Shown here one piece after another: positions 48,190 to 62,300 of a stretch of DNA of 64,000 nt. The DNA comes from Monosporascus cannonballus. Lineage: Eukaryota; Ascomycota; Sordariomycetes; Xylariales. Below the pieces are notes generated by a model that worked only from the letters and a program-made list of their open reading frames with translations, was not told the origin of the DNA and searched no databases. Positions within the stretch are counted from its first letter, which is position 1; each line of letters opens with the position of its first letter. The stretch spans positions 1 to 64,000 of the forward strand of contig QJNS01000004.1 of the NCBI GenBank assembly GCA_004154925.1. The letters run 5' to 3'. The position numbers and the translations under genes are program-made.

Positions 48190-49720
48190 ACAGCTTTAAG
48201 ATCAAATTCGGGAGCTGGAAAAAAAAATTCGATAATTTAGGGTTACGCTATTTACCCGAATTTCTTTCGCCCGCATAAACCCTAAAACGCCGGAACCTTA
48301 TAATGGAAAAGGTAACTTTTAAACCTTTTAAATTTAAGCACGAATTTATTTTTACTTTTTAAAATTTGGGAATTTAGCGGATATAATTTTAATAATGGAA
48401 AAATGCCTAATAGAGAATGCGGTTAATTAATTTAAGCTTACTATGAAAAAATTTTTAAAAATAAGAAAACCTGATACAAAAGTTTTTTTAATAAAATCTT
48501 TTTATTTTATATTAATTTCGAAAATGGAATACGCGAAAATTTCGGCAATCCGGGTAAAAAACGCTTTCCGGCCTAATAAATTTTATAATTCCGATAAAAA
48601 GGATCCGTATTTAAATACGCCGTAATTTTTAAAAATTTTGTAATTAAAGCAAAATAAAAAATAATAACACCGATATTTTTATTAACATGTTTTATAAAGG
48701 ATTAAAAAATAATATAAAAGATAAAATTATTCGAATTAAACGACCCGTTATTTTAAACCGGTATATTACAAAAGTAATCAAAATCGAAAATCGACAGTTT
48801 AAAAAATAATAAGAAAAAAATAATATGTTTTATATTTGAGATATAATAAGTTTAATTAAAGAAAGAAATAAAACATATTTCTTATTTTTTACGGAAAGGC
48901 ATTAGGACTTATGGAATTCGACGTTATTTATGTATAACATTAAAGCCAAAATAAATATTTTCATTACGGCAAATTAAGATATAAAGCTTATAAATATAAG
49001 AAATTTAAGAAGTTACGGTAAGATAATTAGATTTTTATACTGCAAAAATAATTTAAAAATAATGAAGGAAATAATAATGAAGTTATTAATATAATTTAAG
49101 CCAAATATATATTAGGCTTATGGCAAAAGGTCCAATAAGGATTATTACGATAAAAGATTTAACGAAAAATATAAAAAGTGAAAAGATTAACTTAATAATT
49201 ATTGCGAATATAACAAAAACTATTATAAAGATAATTATGCAAATATTAGAACTAAATAAAAAGTTTATACCGGAACTTGCGATCGATACGGCAAAATATA
49301 CGCCATATATTATCAAAGTCGAAAATGTTTTAATTACGAAAAGTGGAAATAATATATTTACGAACGAATTACCCATATATATTATAAGGGATTTGATTTT
49401 CTAAGCCGTACCGAAAATAATAAAAGTAATAAATAATAATATCGATATTTTCGAATTATGAGCTTAGGAAATATTTAATAATTAGCCTAAATAAATGGTT
49501 GGCCCGAAAAAAAGTAATGCCCGTAAAAAAACCTTTATTATTATAAATAGTATAATTACAAAACGGAAAAAGATTTAATTTAACGTATAATGGAAAACTA
49601 TTGCCAGAAATATATTATGGATTTCCATTTTTAGTTAATATTTAATATAGATTTTTAAGAAAGAAAGGTTATTAAGAAAAAAATATATTAATTAATAGGA
49701 AAACTTTAAAACGACAATTA
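48190..49720 (+). pseudogene. gag of E
   Basis: The N-terminus reads DQIRELEKKIR, then RINPKTPEPYNGKGNF, equivalent to A 9690-9804. The middle part (48443-48625) is open for 60 codons, and a further piece at 49120-49404 for 94 codons (NKKFIPELAIDTAKYTPYI). The hydrophobic minus frame 49086-49376 is the shadow of that piece. A frame break separates the segments. Confidence 0.75.
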
Positions 49721-50199
49721 AGATAACGCATAATATGATAAAACTACAAATATAAAAAATTCTATTTAATAAGAAAAATTATTTTAAGAAAATTAGAAAT
49801 AATTAATACGATTTAATGAAATAATACGCCGGCAATAACGACAAATATATCAGCTTAACGCGTTAAACGAAAAAATGCGAATAAAATTTAATAAATTCGA
49901 ATAGAAATTAAAAGAAAAAGGTTATTTATAAGAAAGCCGTAATATAACGAAGCTCAGAAAAATTAAAGAAAATTTTTAAAAAGGGCTTTAAATACGATAA
50001 TAAAAGACACTAATAATTTTATTATTTGGGATATACGAATTAAAACGTATTAGGATACCGTAATTATAAATTACGGAATTTTGGGCGGGAATTATATTAT
50101 ATTAAATATGGTTAATACATTTAAATTATTAGAAAAATATAAATTAAAATTTTATATAATAATAAATACCGAAAGTTAGGAATGTGTTTACGATAACGG

Positions 50200-52980
50200 A
50201 AAAATTATATGCGAAATTAATTATCTTAAGAATTTTAATAAAAAATGATATTAAATAATTAATTTCGATATTATTTTATTCGGGAATTACGATATAATTT
50301 TAAGAATATTATGGATACGTTAATACGGAATTTTTATTAACGGCGGAAGTGGCCAGGTAAAATTCGTTTTATTTCTTATTAACAAATGAAAAAAAGAAAA
50401 ATTAAGATTTTAATATTTGATCGATAATAATAACGAATATAAGCATAGAGATATGAGAAATACTTCATTATTTAAAAAAATAAAATATAAAAAGAAAATA
50501 GGTACCAAAAACGAATACCACGTATCGTAATAATTATTAAATCAAAATTAAAATAATTAAATAACGATTAAAAATAATAAAAATAATTACCCAAAAAGTT
50601 AAAAAATTTAATAAATATGTTTTTAAAATATTATAAATATAAATAACTTTTTAAGAAAGAACTTGATATAAAATTATTAAAATATAAGGAATAAAATTAC
50701 GAAATAATGTTTAAAGATTTTCGATATTTTTATTATTTGTTACCTAACTATATTCTTATTTTTTGAAAAACCGAAAAATATATATATAATGCGTTTATAA
50801 TGCTTTTTAAGTTTTATAAGACGTAAAGCTATTTATTAACGCAAAAAAAATTAATTTCATATAAAAGAAATAAAATATGTGGAATATTTTATTATTTAAA
50901 GATATATTAAAATAAATTTCAAAAATATCGCTATAATTTCAAAATAATAAACGTTAATAATAGTTAAGAAAGTATAGGTATTTTTTGGATTCGCCTATTA
51001 TTATAGGAAGTTTATTCGAAATTTAATAAAATAATTATACCTTTAACGAATTTTACGAAAAGAAAATGAATTTAAATGGACGCCAAATATTGAAAAGTAT
51101 TTCAGGATATTAAGGATACGATTATTAACGAGTTAATATTAATTATATACGATTTAAACTGTTCCGTTAGGTTAAAAACCGATATTTTGGATTACGCGTT
51201 AAGTATAATAATCGGATAATAAGATAATTAAGATAAATTATATTTCATTACGTTTTTTTCGTATACGTTAAAAGAAACCGAGTTTAATTATGGTATTCCA
51301 GATAAGGAATTTATAATAATTTTTATAGTATATTGAGAATTCAGCGAATTTTTAAAACGAAATTTATATTAGCTTAAAGTTTATATGGATTAGTAAAAGT
51401 TTACCCGATTCATTACGACCAAAGAATTTATAGAATAATAATTTCGATATGCGGAAAAATAACAAATTTCGATTTCTTTATTATCCATAAGAAAGAATTA
51501 AAAAATATCAAAGTAAATGTTTTAAGTAAATAATTAAATTTTGAAGCAAAATTGGTTAAAATTAGCCATATAATTTTTAATATTATTATAAAAGCATATT
51601 TACATTTACAATAAATTGCGATAATTCGTGCAGTACCTTTAAATATATATTAAAAAATCTAATAATATAATAATACTTTTTTAGAAAAAATTAATAAAAA
51701 TAAGATATAAGTACCTAAAAATATTAAACGGATTTAGTACCAAAAAATAGGAATATTAGTTATATAGATATCCGAGGATTTAAAATTTTTTAAAAAGGAT
51801 TTAACGTATATATTCCTCATTTAAAATAATATTAAAGATATAAAAAATTATACGGCAATACGATGTTTACGCCAGAACAAAGATTTAACAACATAAACTA
51901 TAGAGAAAATTAAAGCCAGTATTAATCCTAAGGCGATTATAATATTTAATTGTATTCGATTATATTATTAAATTTCCTATATCGTAAAATATAGCTACAA
52001 AAGTACATTATAATAGCGTTTTCGGAATCGTCGACCCATTTACGAATTCTTCTTATTTTTGATTATATTACGAAAATATAAACTCCAAACAATTAATACA
52101 TATTTTTTTCAAATATATTTTTAATACATACGGATTATTAATAAAAAGTATATCAAAGTAAGGATCGATATTTGTATTTAAATTTTAGTAAGGCCTAATA
52201 TTATAAATTAACTTAAATCATAAGTTATTGAACGTATTTAAACCTTAAATAGATAAATAAATAAAATGAATAAATTAAATTTAAAAAAATTATTTACGAT
52301 ATTATATTAATTACGAATAGAATAATTGGGTTCAAAAAATACCAATCGTACAGTTAACTTATAATATTAGCTATTACACAACTATTAACATAATACTTAC
52401 GAACGGAAATTTTGGTTTTATTTTAAAAATTTACAAAAAAATATATAATAATAGTCCAATTAATATTAAAGCAATCTTGACGTTAAAGTAATTACGATAA
52501 TTATACCAGAAAATAACAGTAAAACTGAAATTCGTACGAAATTAAATAAGTAAATATTATAACCAGAAAATACTAAAACGATTTTTTTCGAAAAGCGGGA
52601 AATAATTTTGTGTTATTACAAAAAGTTTAAATAAAGAGACCTAATAGAAAACTTCATTTCCAATATATTGGACGATACAAAATCGCCAAAAAAATCTTAA
52701 AAAATAATGATTAATTAGAACTTTTAACAAAAAATAAATTTTATCCTATTTTTATATTTTTTTTATTTAACAGCAAATAAAATTAAAGTATATACGGCAT
52801 AAAATAATATAAAAGTAAAAAACGAATAAGTATATAAAGTGGAGAATATTTTCAACATACGGAAATAAAACGTATTTACCCAGTCCCTAATTAAATGGAA
52901 AAAGCACCTAAATTCCGAAAATACCTAGAAACCCGCTAAAAATCTCATTGGCGCATAATGCCTATTAAAGAATTTTCACC
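50200..52980 (+). pseudogene. pol of E with an internal RT deletion
   Basis: Protease end lies near 50280. RT is cut at about 50721, and the text jumps from the region before the fingers straight to DIFIICYLTIFLF (YLDD altered). RNase H begins near 51175 (LKTDILDYAL). Integrase lies at 51850-52500. The chromodomain at about 52815-52960 reads YKVENIFNIRK, then KWKKHLNSENT. In A the missing interval is about 440 bp and holds RT blocks up to the catalytic box. This copy could not make a working RT even before RIP. Confidence 0.75.
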
Positions 52981-53029
52981 AGCGACAACGGGGTTATTAA
53001 GAAACACCCCTTAGTTAAGGTTTTCGGAA

Positions 53030-53433
53030 ATGGACCAGTTAAGGGAATTAAGAAATGGTATAAAAGAAGGAGCCTTGGCCTCCGTACGTTGCTGCTCGTT
53101 TAATTTATCCATTAAGTAAAAACCGCAATTAATAATTTTAATTTCCTTAGCATAAAAAAATTTTTTAACCACAAAAACGAAAAAGGCGATTAATAATTTT
53201 GTTAATATTACGTTATTTACATATTAAATCCTTTTTTAATTTTTATTAAAAAGATAAAAGCGTTTTTTTAATAACAGGTTTTTCGCGATTTAAACGATTT
53301 TTTTCCTCCTTAATATAATGAAAAAATCGACTAAAACCCCAAAATTATCGCAATAACGACGGTTTTTAATATATTCGTTATGACGACGAATTCTTTTAAC
53401 TATTTAACATCTGGTACCATTTTCGAAATAAGG
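53030..53433 (-). pseudogene. antisense ORF of E, C-terminal part
   Basis: The minus strand reads RIRRHNEYIKNRRYCDNFGV, then LLLKKRFYLFNKN. After several stops it reads VKKFFYAKEIKIINCGFYLM, then DKLNEQQRTEAKAPSFIPFL. It is collinear with A's antisense frame (KEIKMVNWGF...FLDKLEE). The portion around 53030-53130 is nearly free of RIP. The N-terminal part lies beyond D at 60121-60236. Confidence 0.6.
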
Positions 53434-53810
53434 TGTTACGACCTGACAAGCCACGGCCTCCAGGAACGGTCGCAACAGAAAAGGCCAAAAAAATTATATG
53501 GATCAGGTTACGTAATGGATTACCAACTCACTGGTGGTAAGCCAGTAAGCCAGATCATTATCTTACTGATAATAATCTAGCTGAAAGAAAAAAATATATG
53601 CCTTTATTAATTCCATAATTTAAATAGTTCAAATTTGTAATATTTATTAATATTGAATATTTGCATTATAATATTATTATTTAAAATATTTTTAATATTA
53701 CGAAACGTAATACGTTAATATATTTATTACTTAGATTTTTACAATATTTCTATTAATATAAACCTATCGACTTAAAGTTTAATAATTAATTAAATTATTT
53801 AGTCGTTATA
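53434..53810 (+). repeat. 5' LTR of D (377 bp)
   Basis: It starts with the unmutated TGTTACGACCTGACAAGCC. The first ~150 bp are GC-balanced, the rest AT-rich. It ends AGTCGTTATA. The primer site CGTTATAAAC follows. Confidence 0.95.
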
Positions 53811-53889
53811 CGTTATAAACTTTTATTTAATAATATTATTAAACTTTAAATAATATTTAATATTATTAAAATATCGATTAATATTTAGG

Positions 53890-56800
53890 AAACCTTTATT
53901 TAATAATTTTAAGTTCGAATTTAAAAGTTAAAGAAAAAAGTTCTATAATTTAAGGTTACGTTACTAACTTATTTTTTTCTTATTCGTATAAAGCCAAAAT
54001 AACCAAAATACTATAATAAAAAAATAACCTTTAAACTTTTTTAATTTAGATACGAATTTATTTTTATTTTTTGGATATAAGCGATTTAATAAATATAATC
54101 TTAGTAATAAAAATATGCCTAATAGGAAATACGCTTAATTAATTTAAACCTATTATGGAAAATTTCTTGAAAATAAAAAAAACAAATAAGAAAGATTTTA
54201 TAAACGAAATCTTTTTAATTTATACCAATTTCGAAAATAAAATACGTAATAATTCCGGTAATCCGGATAAAAAACGATTAACGGCTTAATAATTCCTATA
54301 ATTCCGATAAAAAAAATTTATGTTTAAATATGCCGTAACCTTTAAGAATTTTACAATTAAAGCCGGCTAGGGAAATAATAAAACTAACGTTTTTATCGAT
54401 ATGTTTTATAAAAGGTTAAAGGATAATGTAAAAAATAAAATTATTCGGATCGAATAATTAATTATATTTGGACCGATATATCGTAAAAATAATTAAGATT
54501 AATAACCGATAATTTAAAAAACGATAAAAAAAATAATACATTTTACGCTTAAGACCTAAATTTAATTAAGGGAAAAAAAAATATACCTTTTATTTTTTAT
54601 AAAACGGCATTAGAACTTATGGAATTTGGCATTACCTATAAATAGGATTAGAGCCAAATTAAGTATTTTAATTACGGCAAAATAAGATATAAGGCTTATA
54701 AATGCAAAAAACCTAAAAAATTACGATAAAATAATTAAACCCTTATATACGAAAAATAATTTAACAATAATTAAGGAAATAACGGCAAAGCTATTAATAT
54801 AATTGAAGCCAAATATATATTAGGTTTACGATAAGAAATTTAACAGGAATTATTACGATAAGAAATTTGACGAAAAATGCGAAAAATTAAAAAGTTGGTT
54901 TAATAAATATCATAAATATAATAAGAAACGCTATAAAGAAAATTATATAAATACCGGAATTAAACAAAAAAACTTTATCCCAAAATATTTAATTAATACG
55001 GTAAAATATATGTTATATATTATTAATAACGAGAATATTTTAATTACGAAAAATAAAAATAATATATTTACGTACGAGTTATTCTAATATATTATAAGAG
55101 ATTTAATTTTTTAAATTATATTAAATATAATAAAAGTAATAAATAATAATATTAATAATTTCGAACTTTAACCCCAGAAAATGTTTAATAATTAGCCGAA
55201 ATAAAAAGTTAATTTAAAGGAAAATAATACCCGTATGAAAACCCTTTTTGTTATTATAGATAATATAATTATTAAACGGAAAAAAGCCAATTTAATGTAC
55301 GGAAAAAAAACATTATCAAAAAATTATTACGGATTTCTATTTTTAATTAATATTTATTATAATTCCTTAAAAAAAGGTTATTAAGGAAAAAATACGTTAA
55401 TTTATAAATACTTTTTAAAATAATAACAAAAATAACGTATAATAGAAAAGAATTACAAATATTAAAAAACAATTTATTTAATAAGGAAAAAAATTATAAA
55501 AGAATTAGGAATAATTAATATGGTTCGAAAGAACAGTACGCCGATAATATCGATAAATATAATAGTTTAACGTATTAAACGAAAAAATATAAACAAAATT
55601 TGACAAATTCGAATATAAGTTATAAAAGATTTTTTTATAAAACAGCTGCAGAATAACGAAACCTAAAAAAATTAAAAAGAATTTTCGAAAAAAGCTTTAA
55701 AGGTGATAATAAAAAACGTTAACGATTGTATTATTTTGGATATACGAATCGGAACGTATTGATATACCGTAATAATAAATTACCGAACTTTGGGCGGAAA
55801 TTATATTGTACCGAATATAATTAATAAACTTAAACTGTTATGAAAATATAAATTAAAACCTTATATAACGACGAATACCGAAAATTAGGAATTCGTTTAC
55901 GATAATAATAAAATTATACGTAAAATTCTTTATTTTAAGATTTTTATTTAAAGATAATATTAAACGGTTAATTTCGATATTATTGTATTTAAAAGTTACG
56001 ATATAATCTTAGAATTATTATAAATGCGCTAATACGGAATTTTAATTAATAGCGGAATCAACCAAATAAAATTTATTTTATTTTTTATTAATAAATAAAA
56101 GAAAAAGAATTAAGATCTAAATATTCGATTAATAATAATAACGAATATAAATATAAGAATATGATAAAAATTTTATGATTTAAAAAAATAAAACATAAAA
56201 AAATAGGTATTAAAGAAAAATACGACGTATCGTTATTATTACAGAAGAGAAATTAAAGCTATTAAATAACGATTTAAAATAATAAGAATAATAGCTTAAA
56301 AAGTTAAAAAAAATGAATTAATATATTACCATAATATTATAAAAACGAACAGTTTTTTAAAAGAAAATTCGATATAAAATTATTAAAATATAACGAATAA
56401 GATTATAAGATAACTCTTAAGAAAAAATTTTCGAGAAAGTTTTATCTTATTTATAAATTTAATAAAAACGAATTACGTATTTTTAAAAAATACCTGGAAA
56501 ATTAACTATAAAAAAGATGGATTTAATTTTCGAAATTATTAATAAAATACTTTATATTTTTCGTATTTAAAAAAACTAAAAACTACAACTTATAAATAAT
56601 TATCGATAATTAAATAATATTACAGTTAAAAATCGAATATTATGATATTTAATTACGGAAATAAAAAACTGATTTTACGGGATTAAATAGTTTATAATAT
56701 TTAAATTTAAAAATAAATATAATTTTATTAAAATTAAAAGAAATACGAATAAAAAATAACTTTTAAAACGAAATACGGATTATTTAAATATTTAATTATA

Positions 56801-59140
56801 TTAATAAGATTTACGAACGTATTAATAATTTTTTAACGGATAATTAATTACGTATTATAATATTATCTTAATATTTTTATCGTTTATTATTTTAATAAAA
56901 TTTTTATTTTTTTAAAAATAGAAAAAGCATACGTAAGGTAGGTTGATAAGGTTTTTTAAATTTTATAAAACGTAAAATTATTTATTAATGCGGAAAAGAA
57001 TTAATTCCAAATATAGAAAATAAAATATCTGGAATATATTATTACGTTAAGACATATTAAAATAAACCTTATAAAAATTATTATAATTACAAAATAATAA
57101 ATACTAATAATAATTAAAAAAGTTTAAGTATTTTTTAAATTCGTTAATTATTATAAGAAATTTATATAAAATTTTAATAAAATAATTATATTTTTAACGA
57201 ATTTTACGAAAAAAAAAAGAAATTTAAATAAACGTTAAATACGGAAATGATATTTTAAGTTATTAAAAATATAATTATTAATAAATTAATATTAATTGTG
57301 TACGATTTAAACCGTTTTGTTAAATTAAAAATTAATATTTCGGATTACGCATTAAACGTAACAATTAAATAACGAAATAATTAAGTTAAATTATACCTTA
57401 TTATATTTTTTCGTACAAATTAAAAGGAATTAAACTTAATTATGGCAGTTTAAATAAAAAGTTTATAATTATTATTATGGCATTTCGAAAAGTTTGGTAT
57501 TTCTTAAAAGAAAACTTATACTAAATTAAAATTTATACGGATTATCAAAATTTTACCTGATTTATTACGATTAAAAAACTTATAAAACGATAATTTCATT
57601 ATGCGGAAAAATTGGCGAATTTCGACTTCATTATTATTTATAAGAAAAGTTTAAAGAACGATAAAATAAATACTTTAAATAAATAACCAGATTTTAAGAA
57701 AAATTAGTTAAAATTAACCATATGATTTTTGATATTATTATAAAAAAATATTTACCCGTATAACAGATTATAATAATTCGGGTAATACCTTTTAATACAA
57801 GTTAGAAAATTTAATAATATAACGACGGTTTTTCAAAAAATTAAAGAATAGATAAAATACAAATTTCAGAAAAATATTAAAAAAAATTAATACAAAATAC
57901 TACAAATATTAATTATATAAATATTTAAAGATATATAAAACTTTAAAGCGATTTCGATATATATATTTTTTTTAAAAATAAAATTTACGGTATAAAAAAT
58001 TATACGATAATACGATATTTGCGTTAAAGTAAAGATTTAACGATATAAGTTTTGCGGAAAATTATAATTATTATCAATTATAAAATATTTATAATATTTA
58101 ATTATTTTTAGCGTTATTATTAAATTTTTTATATTAAAAAATCCAATAATAAAAATATATTACGATAATATTTTCATAATCGTTTATAATTTACAAAATT
58201 CTTTTATTTTTTACCATATTATAAAAGTATAAACGCCAAATAATTAATATATATTTTTTTAAATATATTTTTAACGTATAAAAACTATTAATAAAAATTA
58301 TATTAAATAAAGGATTAATTTTCGGATTTAAATTTTAATAAGGTTTAATAATATAAAATATTTTAAATTATAAACTATTTAACGTATTTAAACCTAAAAT
58401 AAATAAATAAATAAAACGAATAATTTAAATTTTAAAACTTATTTACGATATTATATTAATTATAAATAAAATAATTATGATAAAAGATTACCAATAGTAC
58501 TATTAATTTATAATACCAGTTATTACGAAAGCATAAAGATAATATTTACGAACGTAAATTTTGATTTTATTTTAAAAATTTATAGGAAAACGTACGATAA
58601 CGATTTAATTAATATTAAAATCATTTTTACGTTAAAATAATTACGATAAATATATTAAAAAATAAAAATAAAATTAAAATTCGTACGAAATGAAATAAAT
58701 AAATATTATAATTAAAAAAGTTAAAAGGCTTAATTTTCGAAAAAATGGGTTTTCTCGTTATAAAAAATATTTAAATAAAATAATTTAATAAAAAATTTGT
58801 TTTCAAATATATCGGTTTATATAAAATCCCCAAAGAAATTTTAGAAAATAATTATTAAATAAAACTTTTATCAAAATTTAAATTTTATTTAATTTTTTAT
58901 ATTTTTTTATTTAAATTAAATATAAATATAATTAAAATATATACGGTATAAATTAATTTAAAAATAAAAAATAAATAAATATACGAAATAAAGAAAATAT
59001 TTAATATGCAAAAATAAAACGGATTTACTTAATACTTAATTATATAAAAAAAAATACCCAAATTCCGAAAATATTTAGGAACACGTTAAAAATTTTATTA
59101 ATACCGAATATTTATCAAAATTTTTTTATTAATAACGGCG
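53890..59140 (+). pseudogene. gag-pol of D
   Basis: Gag lies at about 53890-55200, with the segment KYMLYIINNENILITK near 55000. The protease end is near 55990. RT has VYYFNKIFIF at about 56880-56912 in place of VYYLDDILIF, so the catalytic aspartates are changed. RNase H starts near 57330 (NISDYAL). Integrase lies at 58000-58800. The chromodomain is at about 58977-59130, still traceable as YEIKKIFNMQK, then PKFRKYL-like sequence. This is one of the most decayed copies. Confidence 0.7.
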
Positions 59141-59179
59141 GAATTACTCGAAATAATAATATCCCAGTTTACGAAATTT

Positions 59180-59690
59180 ACGGAAGGAAACCTTTGGTTT
59201 ACCGTATTCCAATTAATAACGTTTACCTTTTTTAAAGCTTAAATTTCGATTACGGATTCCGATTTTAATTATTTAAAATTATTAAAATTATTTAAAAATT
59301 ATAAGATATAATTAATATATTTCGTAACTTAAAACTGATTATATTAATGTTAATAACGTATATAAAAAAACGTATAAAAATTTCAGATAAAGAATTTTCG
59401 GCCGTTAACTTTTTTTTTAATTTTTTTAATTTTGCGATATAACAATTAATTATAAAAATAAAAGATTTTATTTTATTAGATAAACAGATTTCGATAAATA
59501 TATTTTTTATAATAAAAAACCTTATTTATTATTTGGTAATTAAATTGCGGAACAAAATAAAAAAAATAAAATATTATATTAAAATTTTCGAATTTAATTA
59601 AATTAATTAAGGTAAACTATTATTTGGATTTGCGAAAATAACGTTTGGATATACCGGAAAACATATTAAAGATATATAAAAAGACTTTAC
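59180..59690 (-). pseudogene. antisense ORF of D
   Basis: From an ATG at about 59666 the minus strand reads MFSGISKRYFRKSK. A hydrophobic middle follows (LINLIKFENFNIIFYFFILF), then, in the same frame, IKSFIFIINCYIAKLKKLKK and KLTAENSLSEIFIRF. In this copy the whole series stays in one frame, apart from TAA/TAG at Q positions. That argues for a single protein of roughly 110 to 170 residues. Confidence 0.55.
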
Positions 59691-59738
59691 CAAGAAAAAA
59701 AGAATTTTAAGGATAAGATTTTGGGGAAAGGGAAATTA

Positions 59739-60115
59739 TATTACGACTTAATAAATTACGGCCTTTAAGAACGGTCGTAACGGAAAAGGCCAAAGAAATT
59801 ATATAAATTAACTTATATAATAAATTATTAATTTATTGGTAATAAGCCAGTAAACCGAATTATTATTTTATTAAAAATAATCCAACTAAAAAAGAAAAAT
59901 ATATACGTATATTAATTCCATAATTTAAATAATTATAATTTGTAACATTTATTAATACGAAATATTTGCATTATAATATTATTACTTAAAGTACTTTTGG
60001 CATTACGAAACGTAATACGTTATTATATTTATTATTCAGATTCCTACGATACTCCTGCCAACGTAAACCCGTCGACTTAAGGTTTAATAGTTGGTTAAAC
60101 CGCCTAGCCGTCACA
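59739..60115 (+). repeat. 3' LTR of D (377 bp)
   Basis: It starts TATTACGACTTAAT (RIP form) and ends CTAGCCGTCACA. Polypurine GGGGAAAGGGAAA precedes it. The U5 hairpin lies at 60081-60101. Confidence 0.95.
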
Positions 60116-60120
60116 TAAGG

Positions 60121-60236
60121 CGTATACGACATAATTCAAAAACCAAATTTAACAATATAAACAACTAAAGAATTTAGGTTTTTTTTTTAATTGGGACGAT
60201 TACGAGATTTACGGTTGATAATACGACCTGCTATAA
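60121..60236 (-). pseudogene. antisense ORF of E, N-terminal part
   Basis: The minus strand reads SVIIAGRIINRKSRNR, stops at Q-like positions, then NSLVVYIVKFGF and IMSYTPY, where D's duplication (CCTTA) falls. It matches A's SATISGRVTKNRR and MLYMPYF. Confidence 0.55.
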
Positions 60237-60297
60237 TAACAGAAAATAATTTACCAGGAAAATCTTTAAGGGCAAAAATCTTAAAAAAAAGAAATCG

Positions 60298-60668
60298 TAT
60301 TACGACTTAACCAAAAATGGGCCATAAAGACTGTCGGACCTATAAAAAGGGGTTACGTAATTTAAATCTTTTTTGGCATTACAATCCAAATAAATCCATA
60401 CGGAATTAACCAAATCCAATAGCATTAGATCTATAATAACGTCGAGACCTAATAAAAATTTCATTAACTTATGAAAATATATAGGCTTATTAATTCCATA
60501 ATTTAAATAACTTCAGTTTGCAATATAACATCATTACCCAAGGTACCCTTGGAATTGCGTAACGTAATATATTACTGTATTTATTGCTCAGATTCCCACG
60601 ATACTCCTGCCAACACAAACCCGTCGACTTAAGGTTTAATAGTTGGTTAAACCCCATAGCTCGTGACA
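60298..60668 (+). repeat. 3' LTR of E (371 bp)
   Basis: It starts TATTACGACTTAACC and ends AGCTCGTGACA. The U5 hairpin lies at 60633-60653. A purine-rich tract precedes it (about 60265-60295). Confidence 0.95.
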
Positions 60669-60673
60669 ATTAC

Positions 60674-61130
60674 CCTTAGAAGTTATTAGATTTTATTAAT
60701 TATATCTTTAGCGATTACGAAAATTTTGAAAAAAAAAATACGGGCTTTATTCGGAAATCTTAATAAAGAACAGAACGCAGTTAAGCAACTTTATTTTTTT
60801 CTAGTAGACAAAATCAGCCGCCAAATGTAAGACGGAATTTAACCGTTTAGCTGCTGTTTTAAACCTGCCGGAAAACGCATTAATTTATCCTTATTATAAT
60901 GGCTTAAAACTTTCGGTTAAAAACGAAATATACAAAATATCCGAAATTAAATGCTTTACAAAATATATCGACCAGGTTATTATCGCTAACCGACGTATTT
61001 TCGACCAGTAAACTAAGAAAAAAACGATTAATAAACGAAATAACGATAAAAGCTTTAAGAGCCGAACCAAGAAGAATAAAGGCAAACCTTAAAATGAAGC
61101 GAATACCATTTCGAAGAAATCTAAAAAAAC
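60674..61130 (+). pseudogene. gag of G, C-terminal part
   Basis: This continues the frame cut at 47726 (LLDFINYIFSDYENFEKK) and then, after a frameshift, reads RQLYFFLVDKISRQM-like sequence and ENALIYPYYNGLKLSVKNEI. The latter is the conserved end of the Gypsy Gag domain. A basic tail follows (RRIFDQ, then SFKSRTKKNKGKP). The minus-strand frames at 60894-61310 over this segment are shadows. Confidence 0.75.
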
Positions 61131-62300
61131 AAATCCAATATGAAATATTTTAAATATGGCAAAAAAGAATACTTTAAAAGCATATATTGCTTTTCCGTCA
61201 AAAGGAACTCCAAAAAAAGAGGGATTTCTTAACCCTAAAAGAAAGCCAAAATAGTTAAACGAAAAACCGATAATAAAATAAAAGAAAAAAAGAAAAAAAA
61301 TTAATTCCATTTCCTTCTAACCAGAATTTATTATTACCATAATGATTTAAATCTAAAATAATAACCTAAAATACAAAAATTATTTTATTTGCCAGGATTT
61401 TAGGATTAAAATTATAAATATTATCCAGGATAAACGGCCTCCAGGATAACTATGTAGTTAGGATGCCGTTATTATTTCGACTTATCTTAATATAAATTGT
61501 ACAACGAGGACGGTCAATTTCGACCCGACGTTAATAACTATAGACGGTTGTTCTCAGAGTTTTGCGAATTTCTTAAATGCTTAGTATATGCCAAAAAACC
61601 TGAATCGAATCCCCATAACTTACTGCATTTTACTGCCTGTTACCTCGACGATTATTTCGTTTATTTCAGAGCCAAAGAAAACAATAATTTTTGGCCGAAA
61701 TGCGATAAAAAAACACTTACAGAACCATATGACAAATACAAATGCACAGAAACTCCCCGATAGCCAGAATACCCCAAATCTTGTTATTTACATCCTAATT
61801 CAAAACGAAATCGAAAGGCTATAACGAAAAGATGCCTATATTACTCACCGATACTTTGCATCCAACATAAATTCCTAAATATGGGAATACCGTTTTCAGA
61901 GGTATACTTTTCTGACCCCAGAACTCAGGAAATATAGGACCAAAAATTAAGCCAAAAGAAGACGATTACTTTCGGATGCCTGTTAAGCAGAAAGAAATGG
62001 TATAAATGCATAAATAACCACTGTATTAAGTATGCAGTTAAAAAGGCCCAAGAATGGAAACGTTTTTTCGCGGATAAATCGTACCAGTCAAAAAACGACA
62101 AAGGGTTTCGAAAATAAGGTATAGAAAAGCCATAATATGCAAGACCTTATGCGAGGCAAATAAGGGAATGCGCAATTAGGTTAAGATTCCCGTTCGGTAC
62201 GAAAACAAGATATTTAAAGTTATAATCTATTTAAAAGTTAAAAATAAGTTTATTTTTTCTGCAGCAACCGAAAAATATCAAATTCCCTAAAAATATTAAT
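61131..62300 (+). pseudogene. gag-pol middle of G (possible nucleocapsid/protease start)
   Basis: Two overlapping open plus frames occur here (61497-61763, 88 codons, and 61588-61824). Strings such as YNEDGQFRPD could be a RIP-altered zinc knuckle (cysteines to tyrosine), but this is not certain. No other domain is recognised. Confidence 0.35.

Larger units (their letters stand above)
53434..60115 (+). mobile_element. LTR retrotransposon D (chromovirus), nested in E
   Basis: Both LTRs are 377 bp. Perfect TAAGG duplications lie at 53429-53433 and 60116-60120. It is the same LTR family as B. Heavily RIP-mutated inside. Confidence 0.95.
47727..60668 (+). mobile_element. LTR retrotransposon E (chromovirus), nested in G and host of D
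   Basis: Both LTRs are 371 bp. Perfect ATTAC duplications lie at 47722-47726 and 60669-60673. Without D and its duplication it is about 6.26 kb. That is some 440 bp shorter than its relatives, explained by a deletion in RT near 50721. Confidence 0.95.

Noticed and set aside
60894..61310. Two minus frames rich in F, L and I
   Set aside because: Antisense to the Gag end of G.
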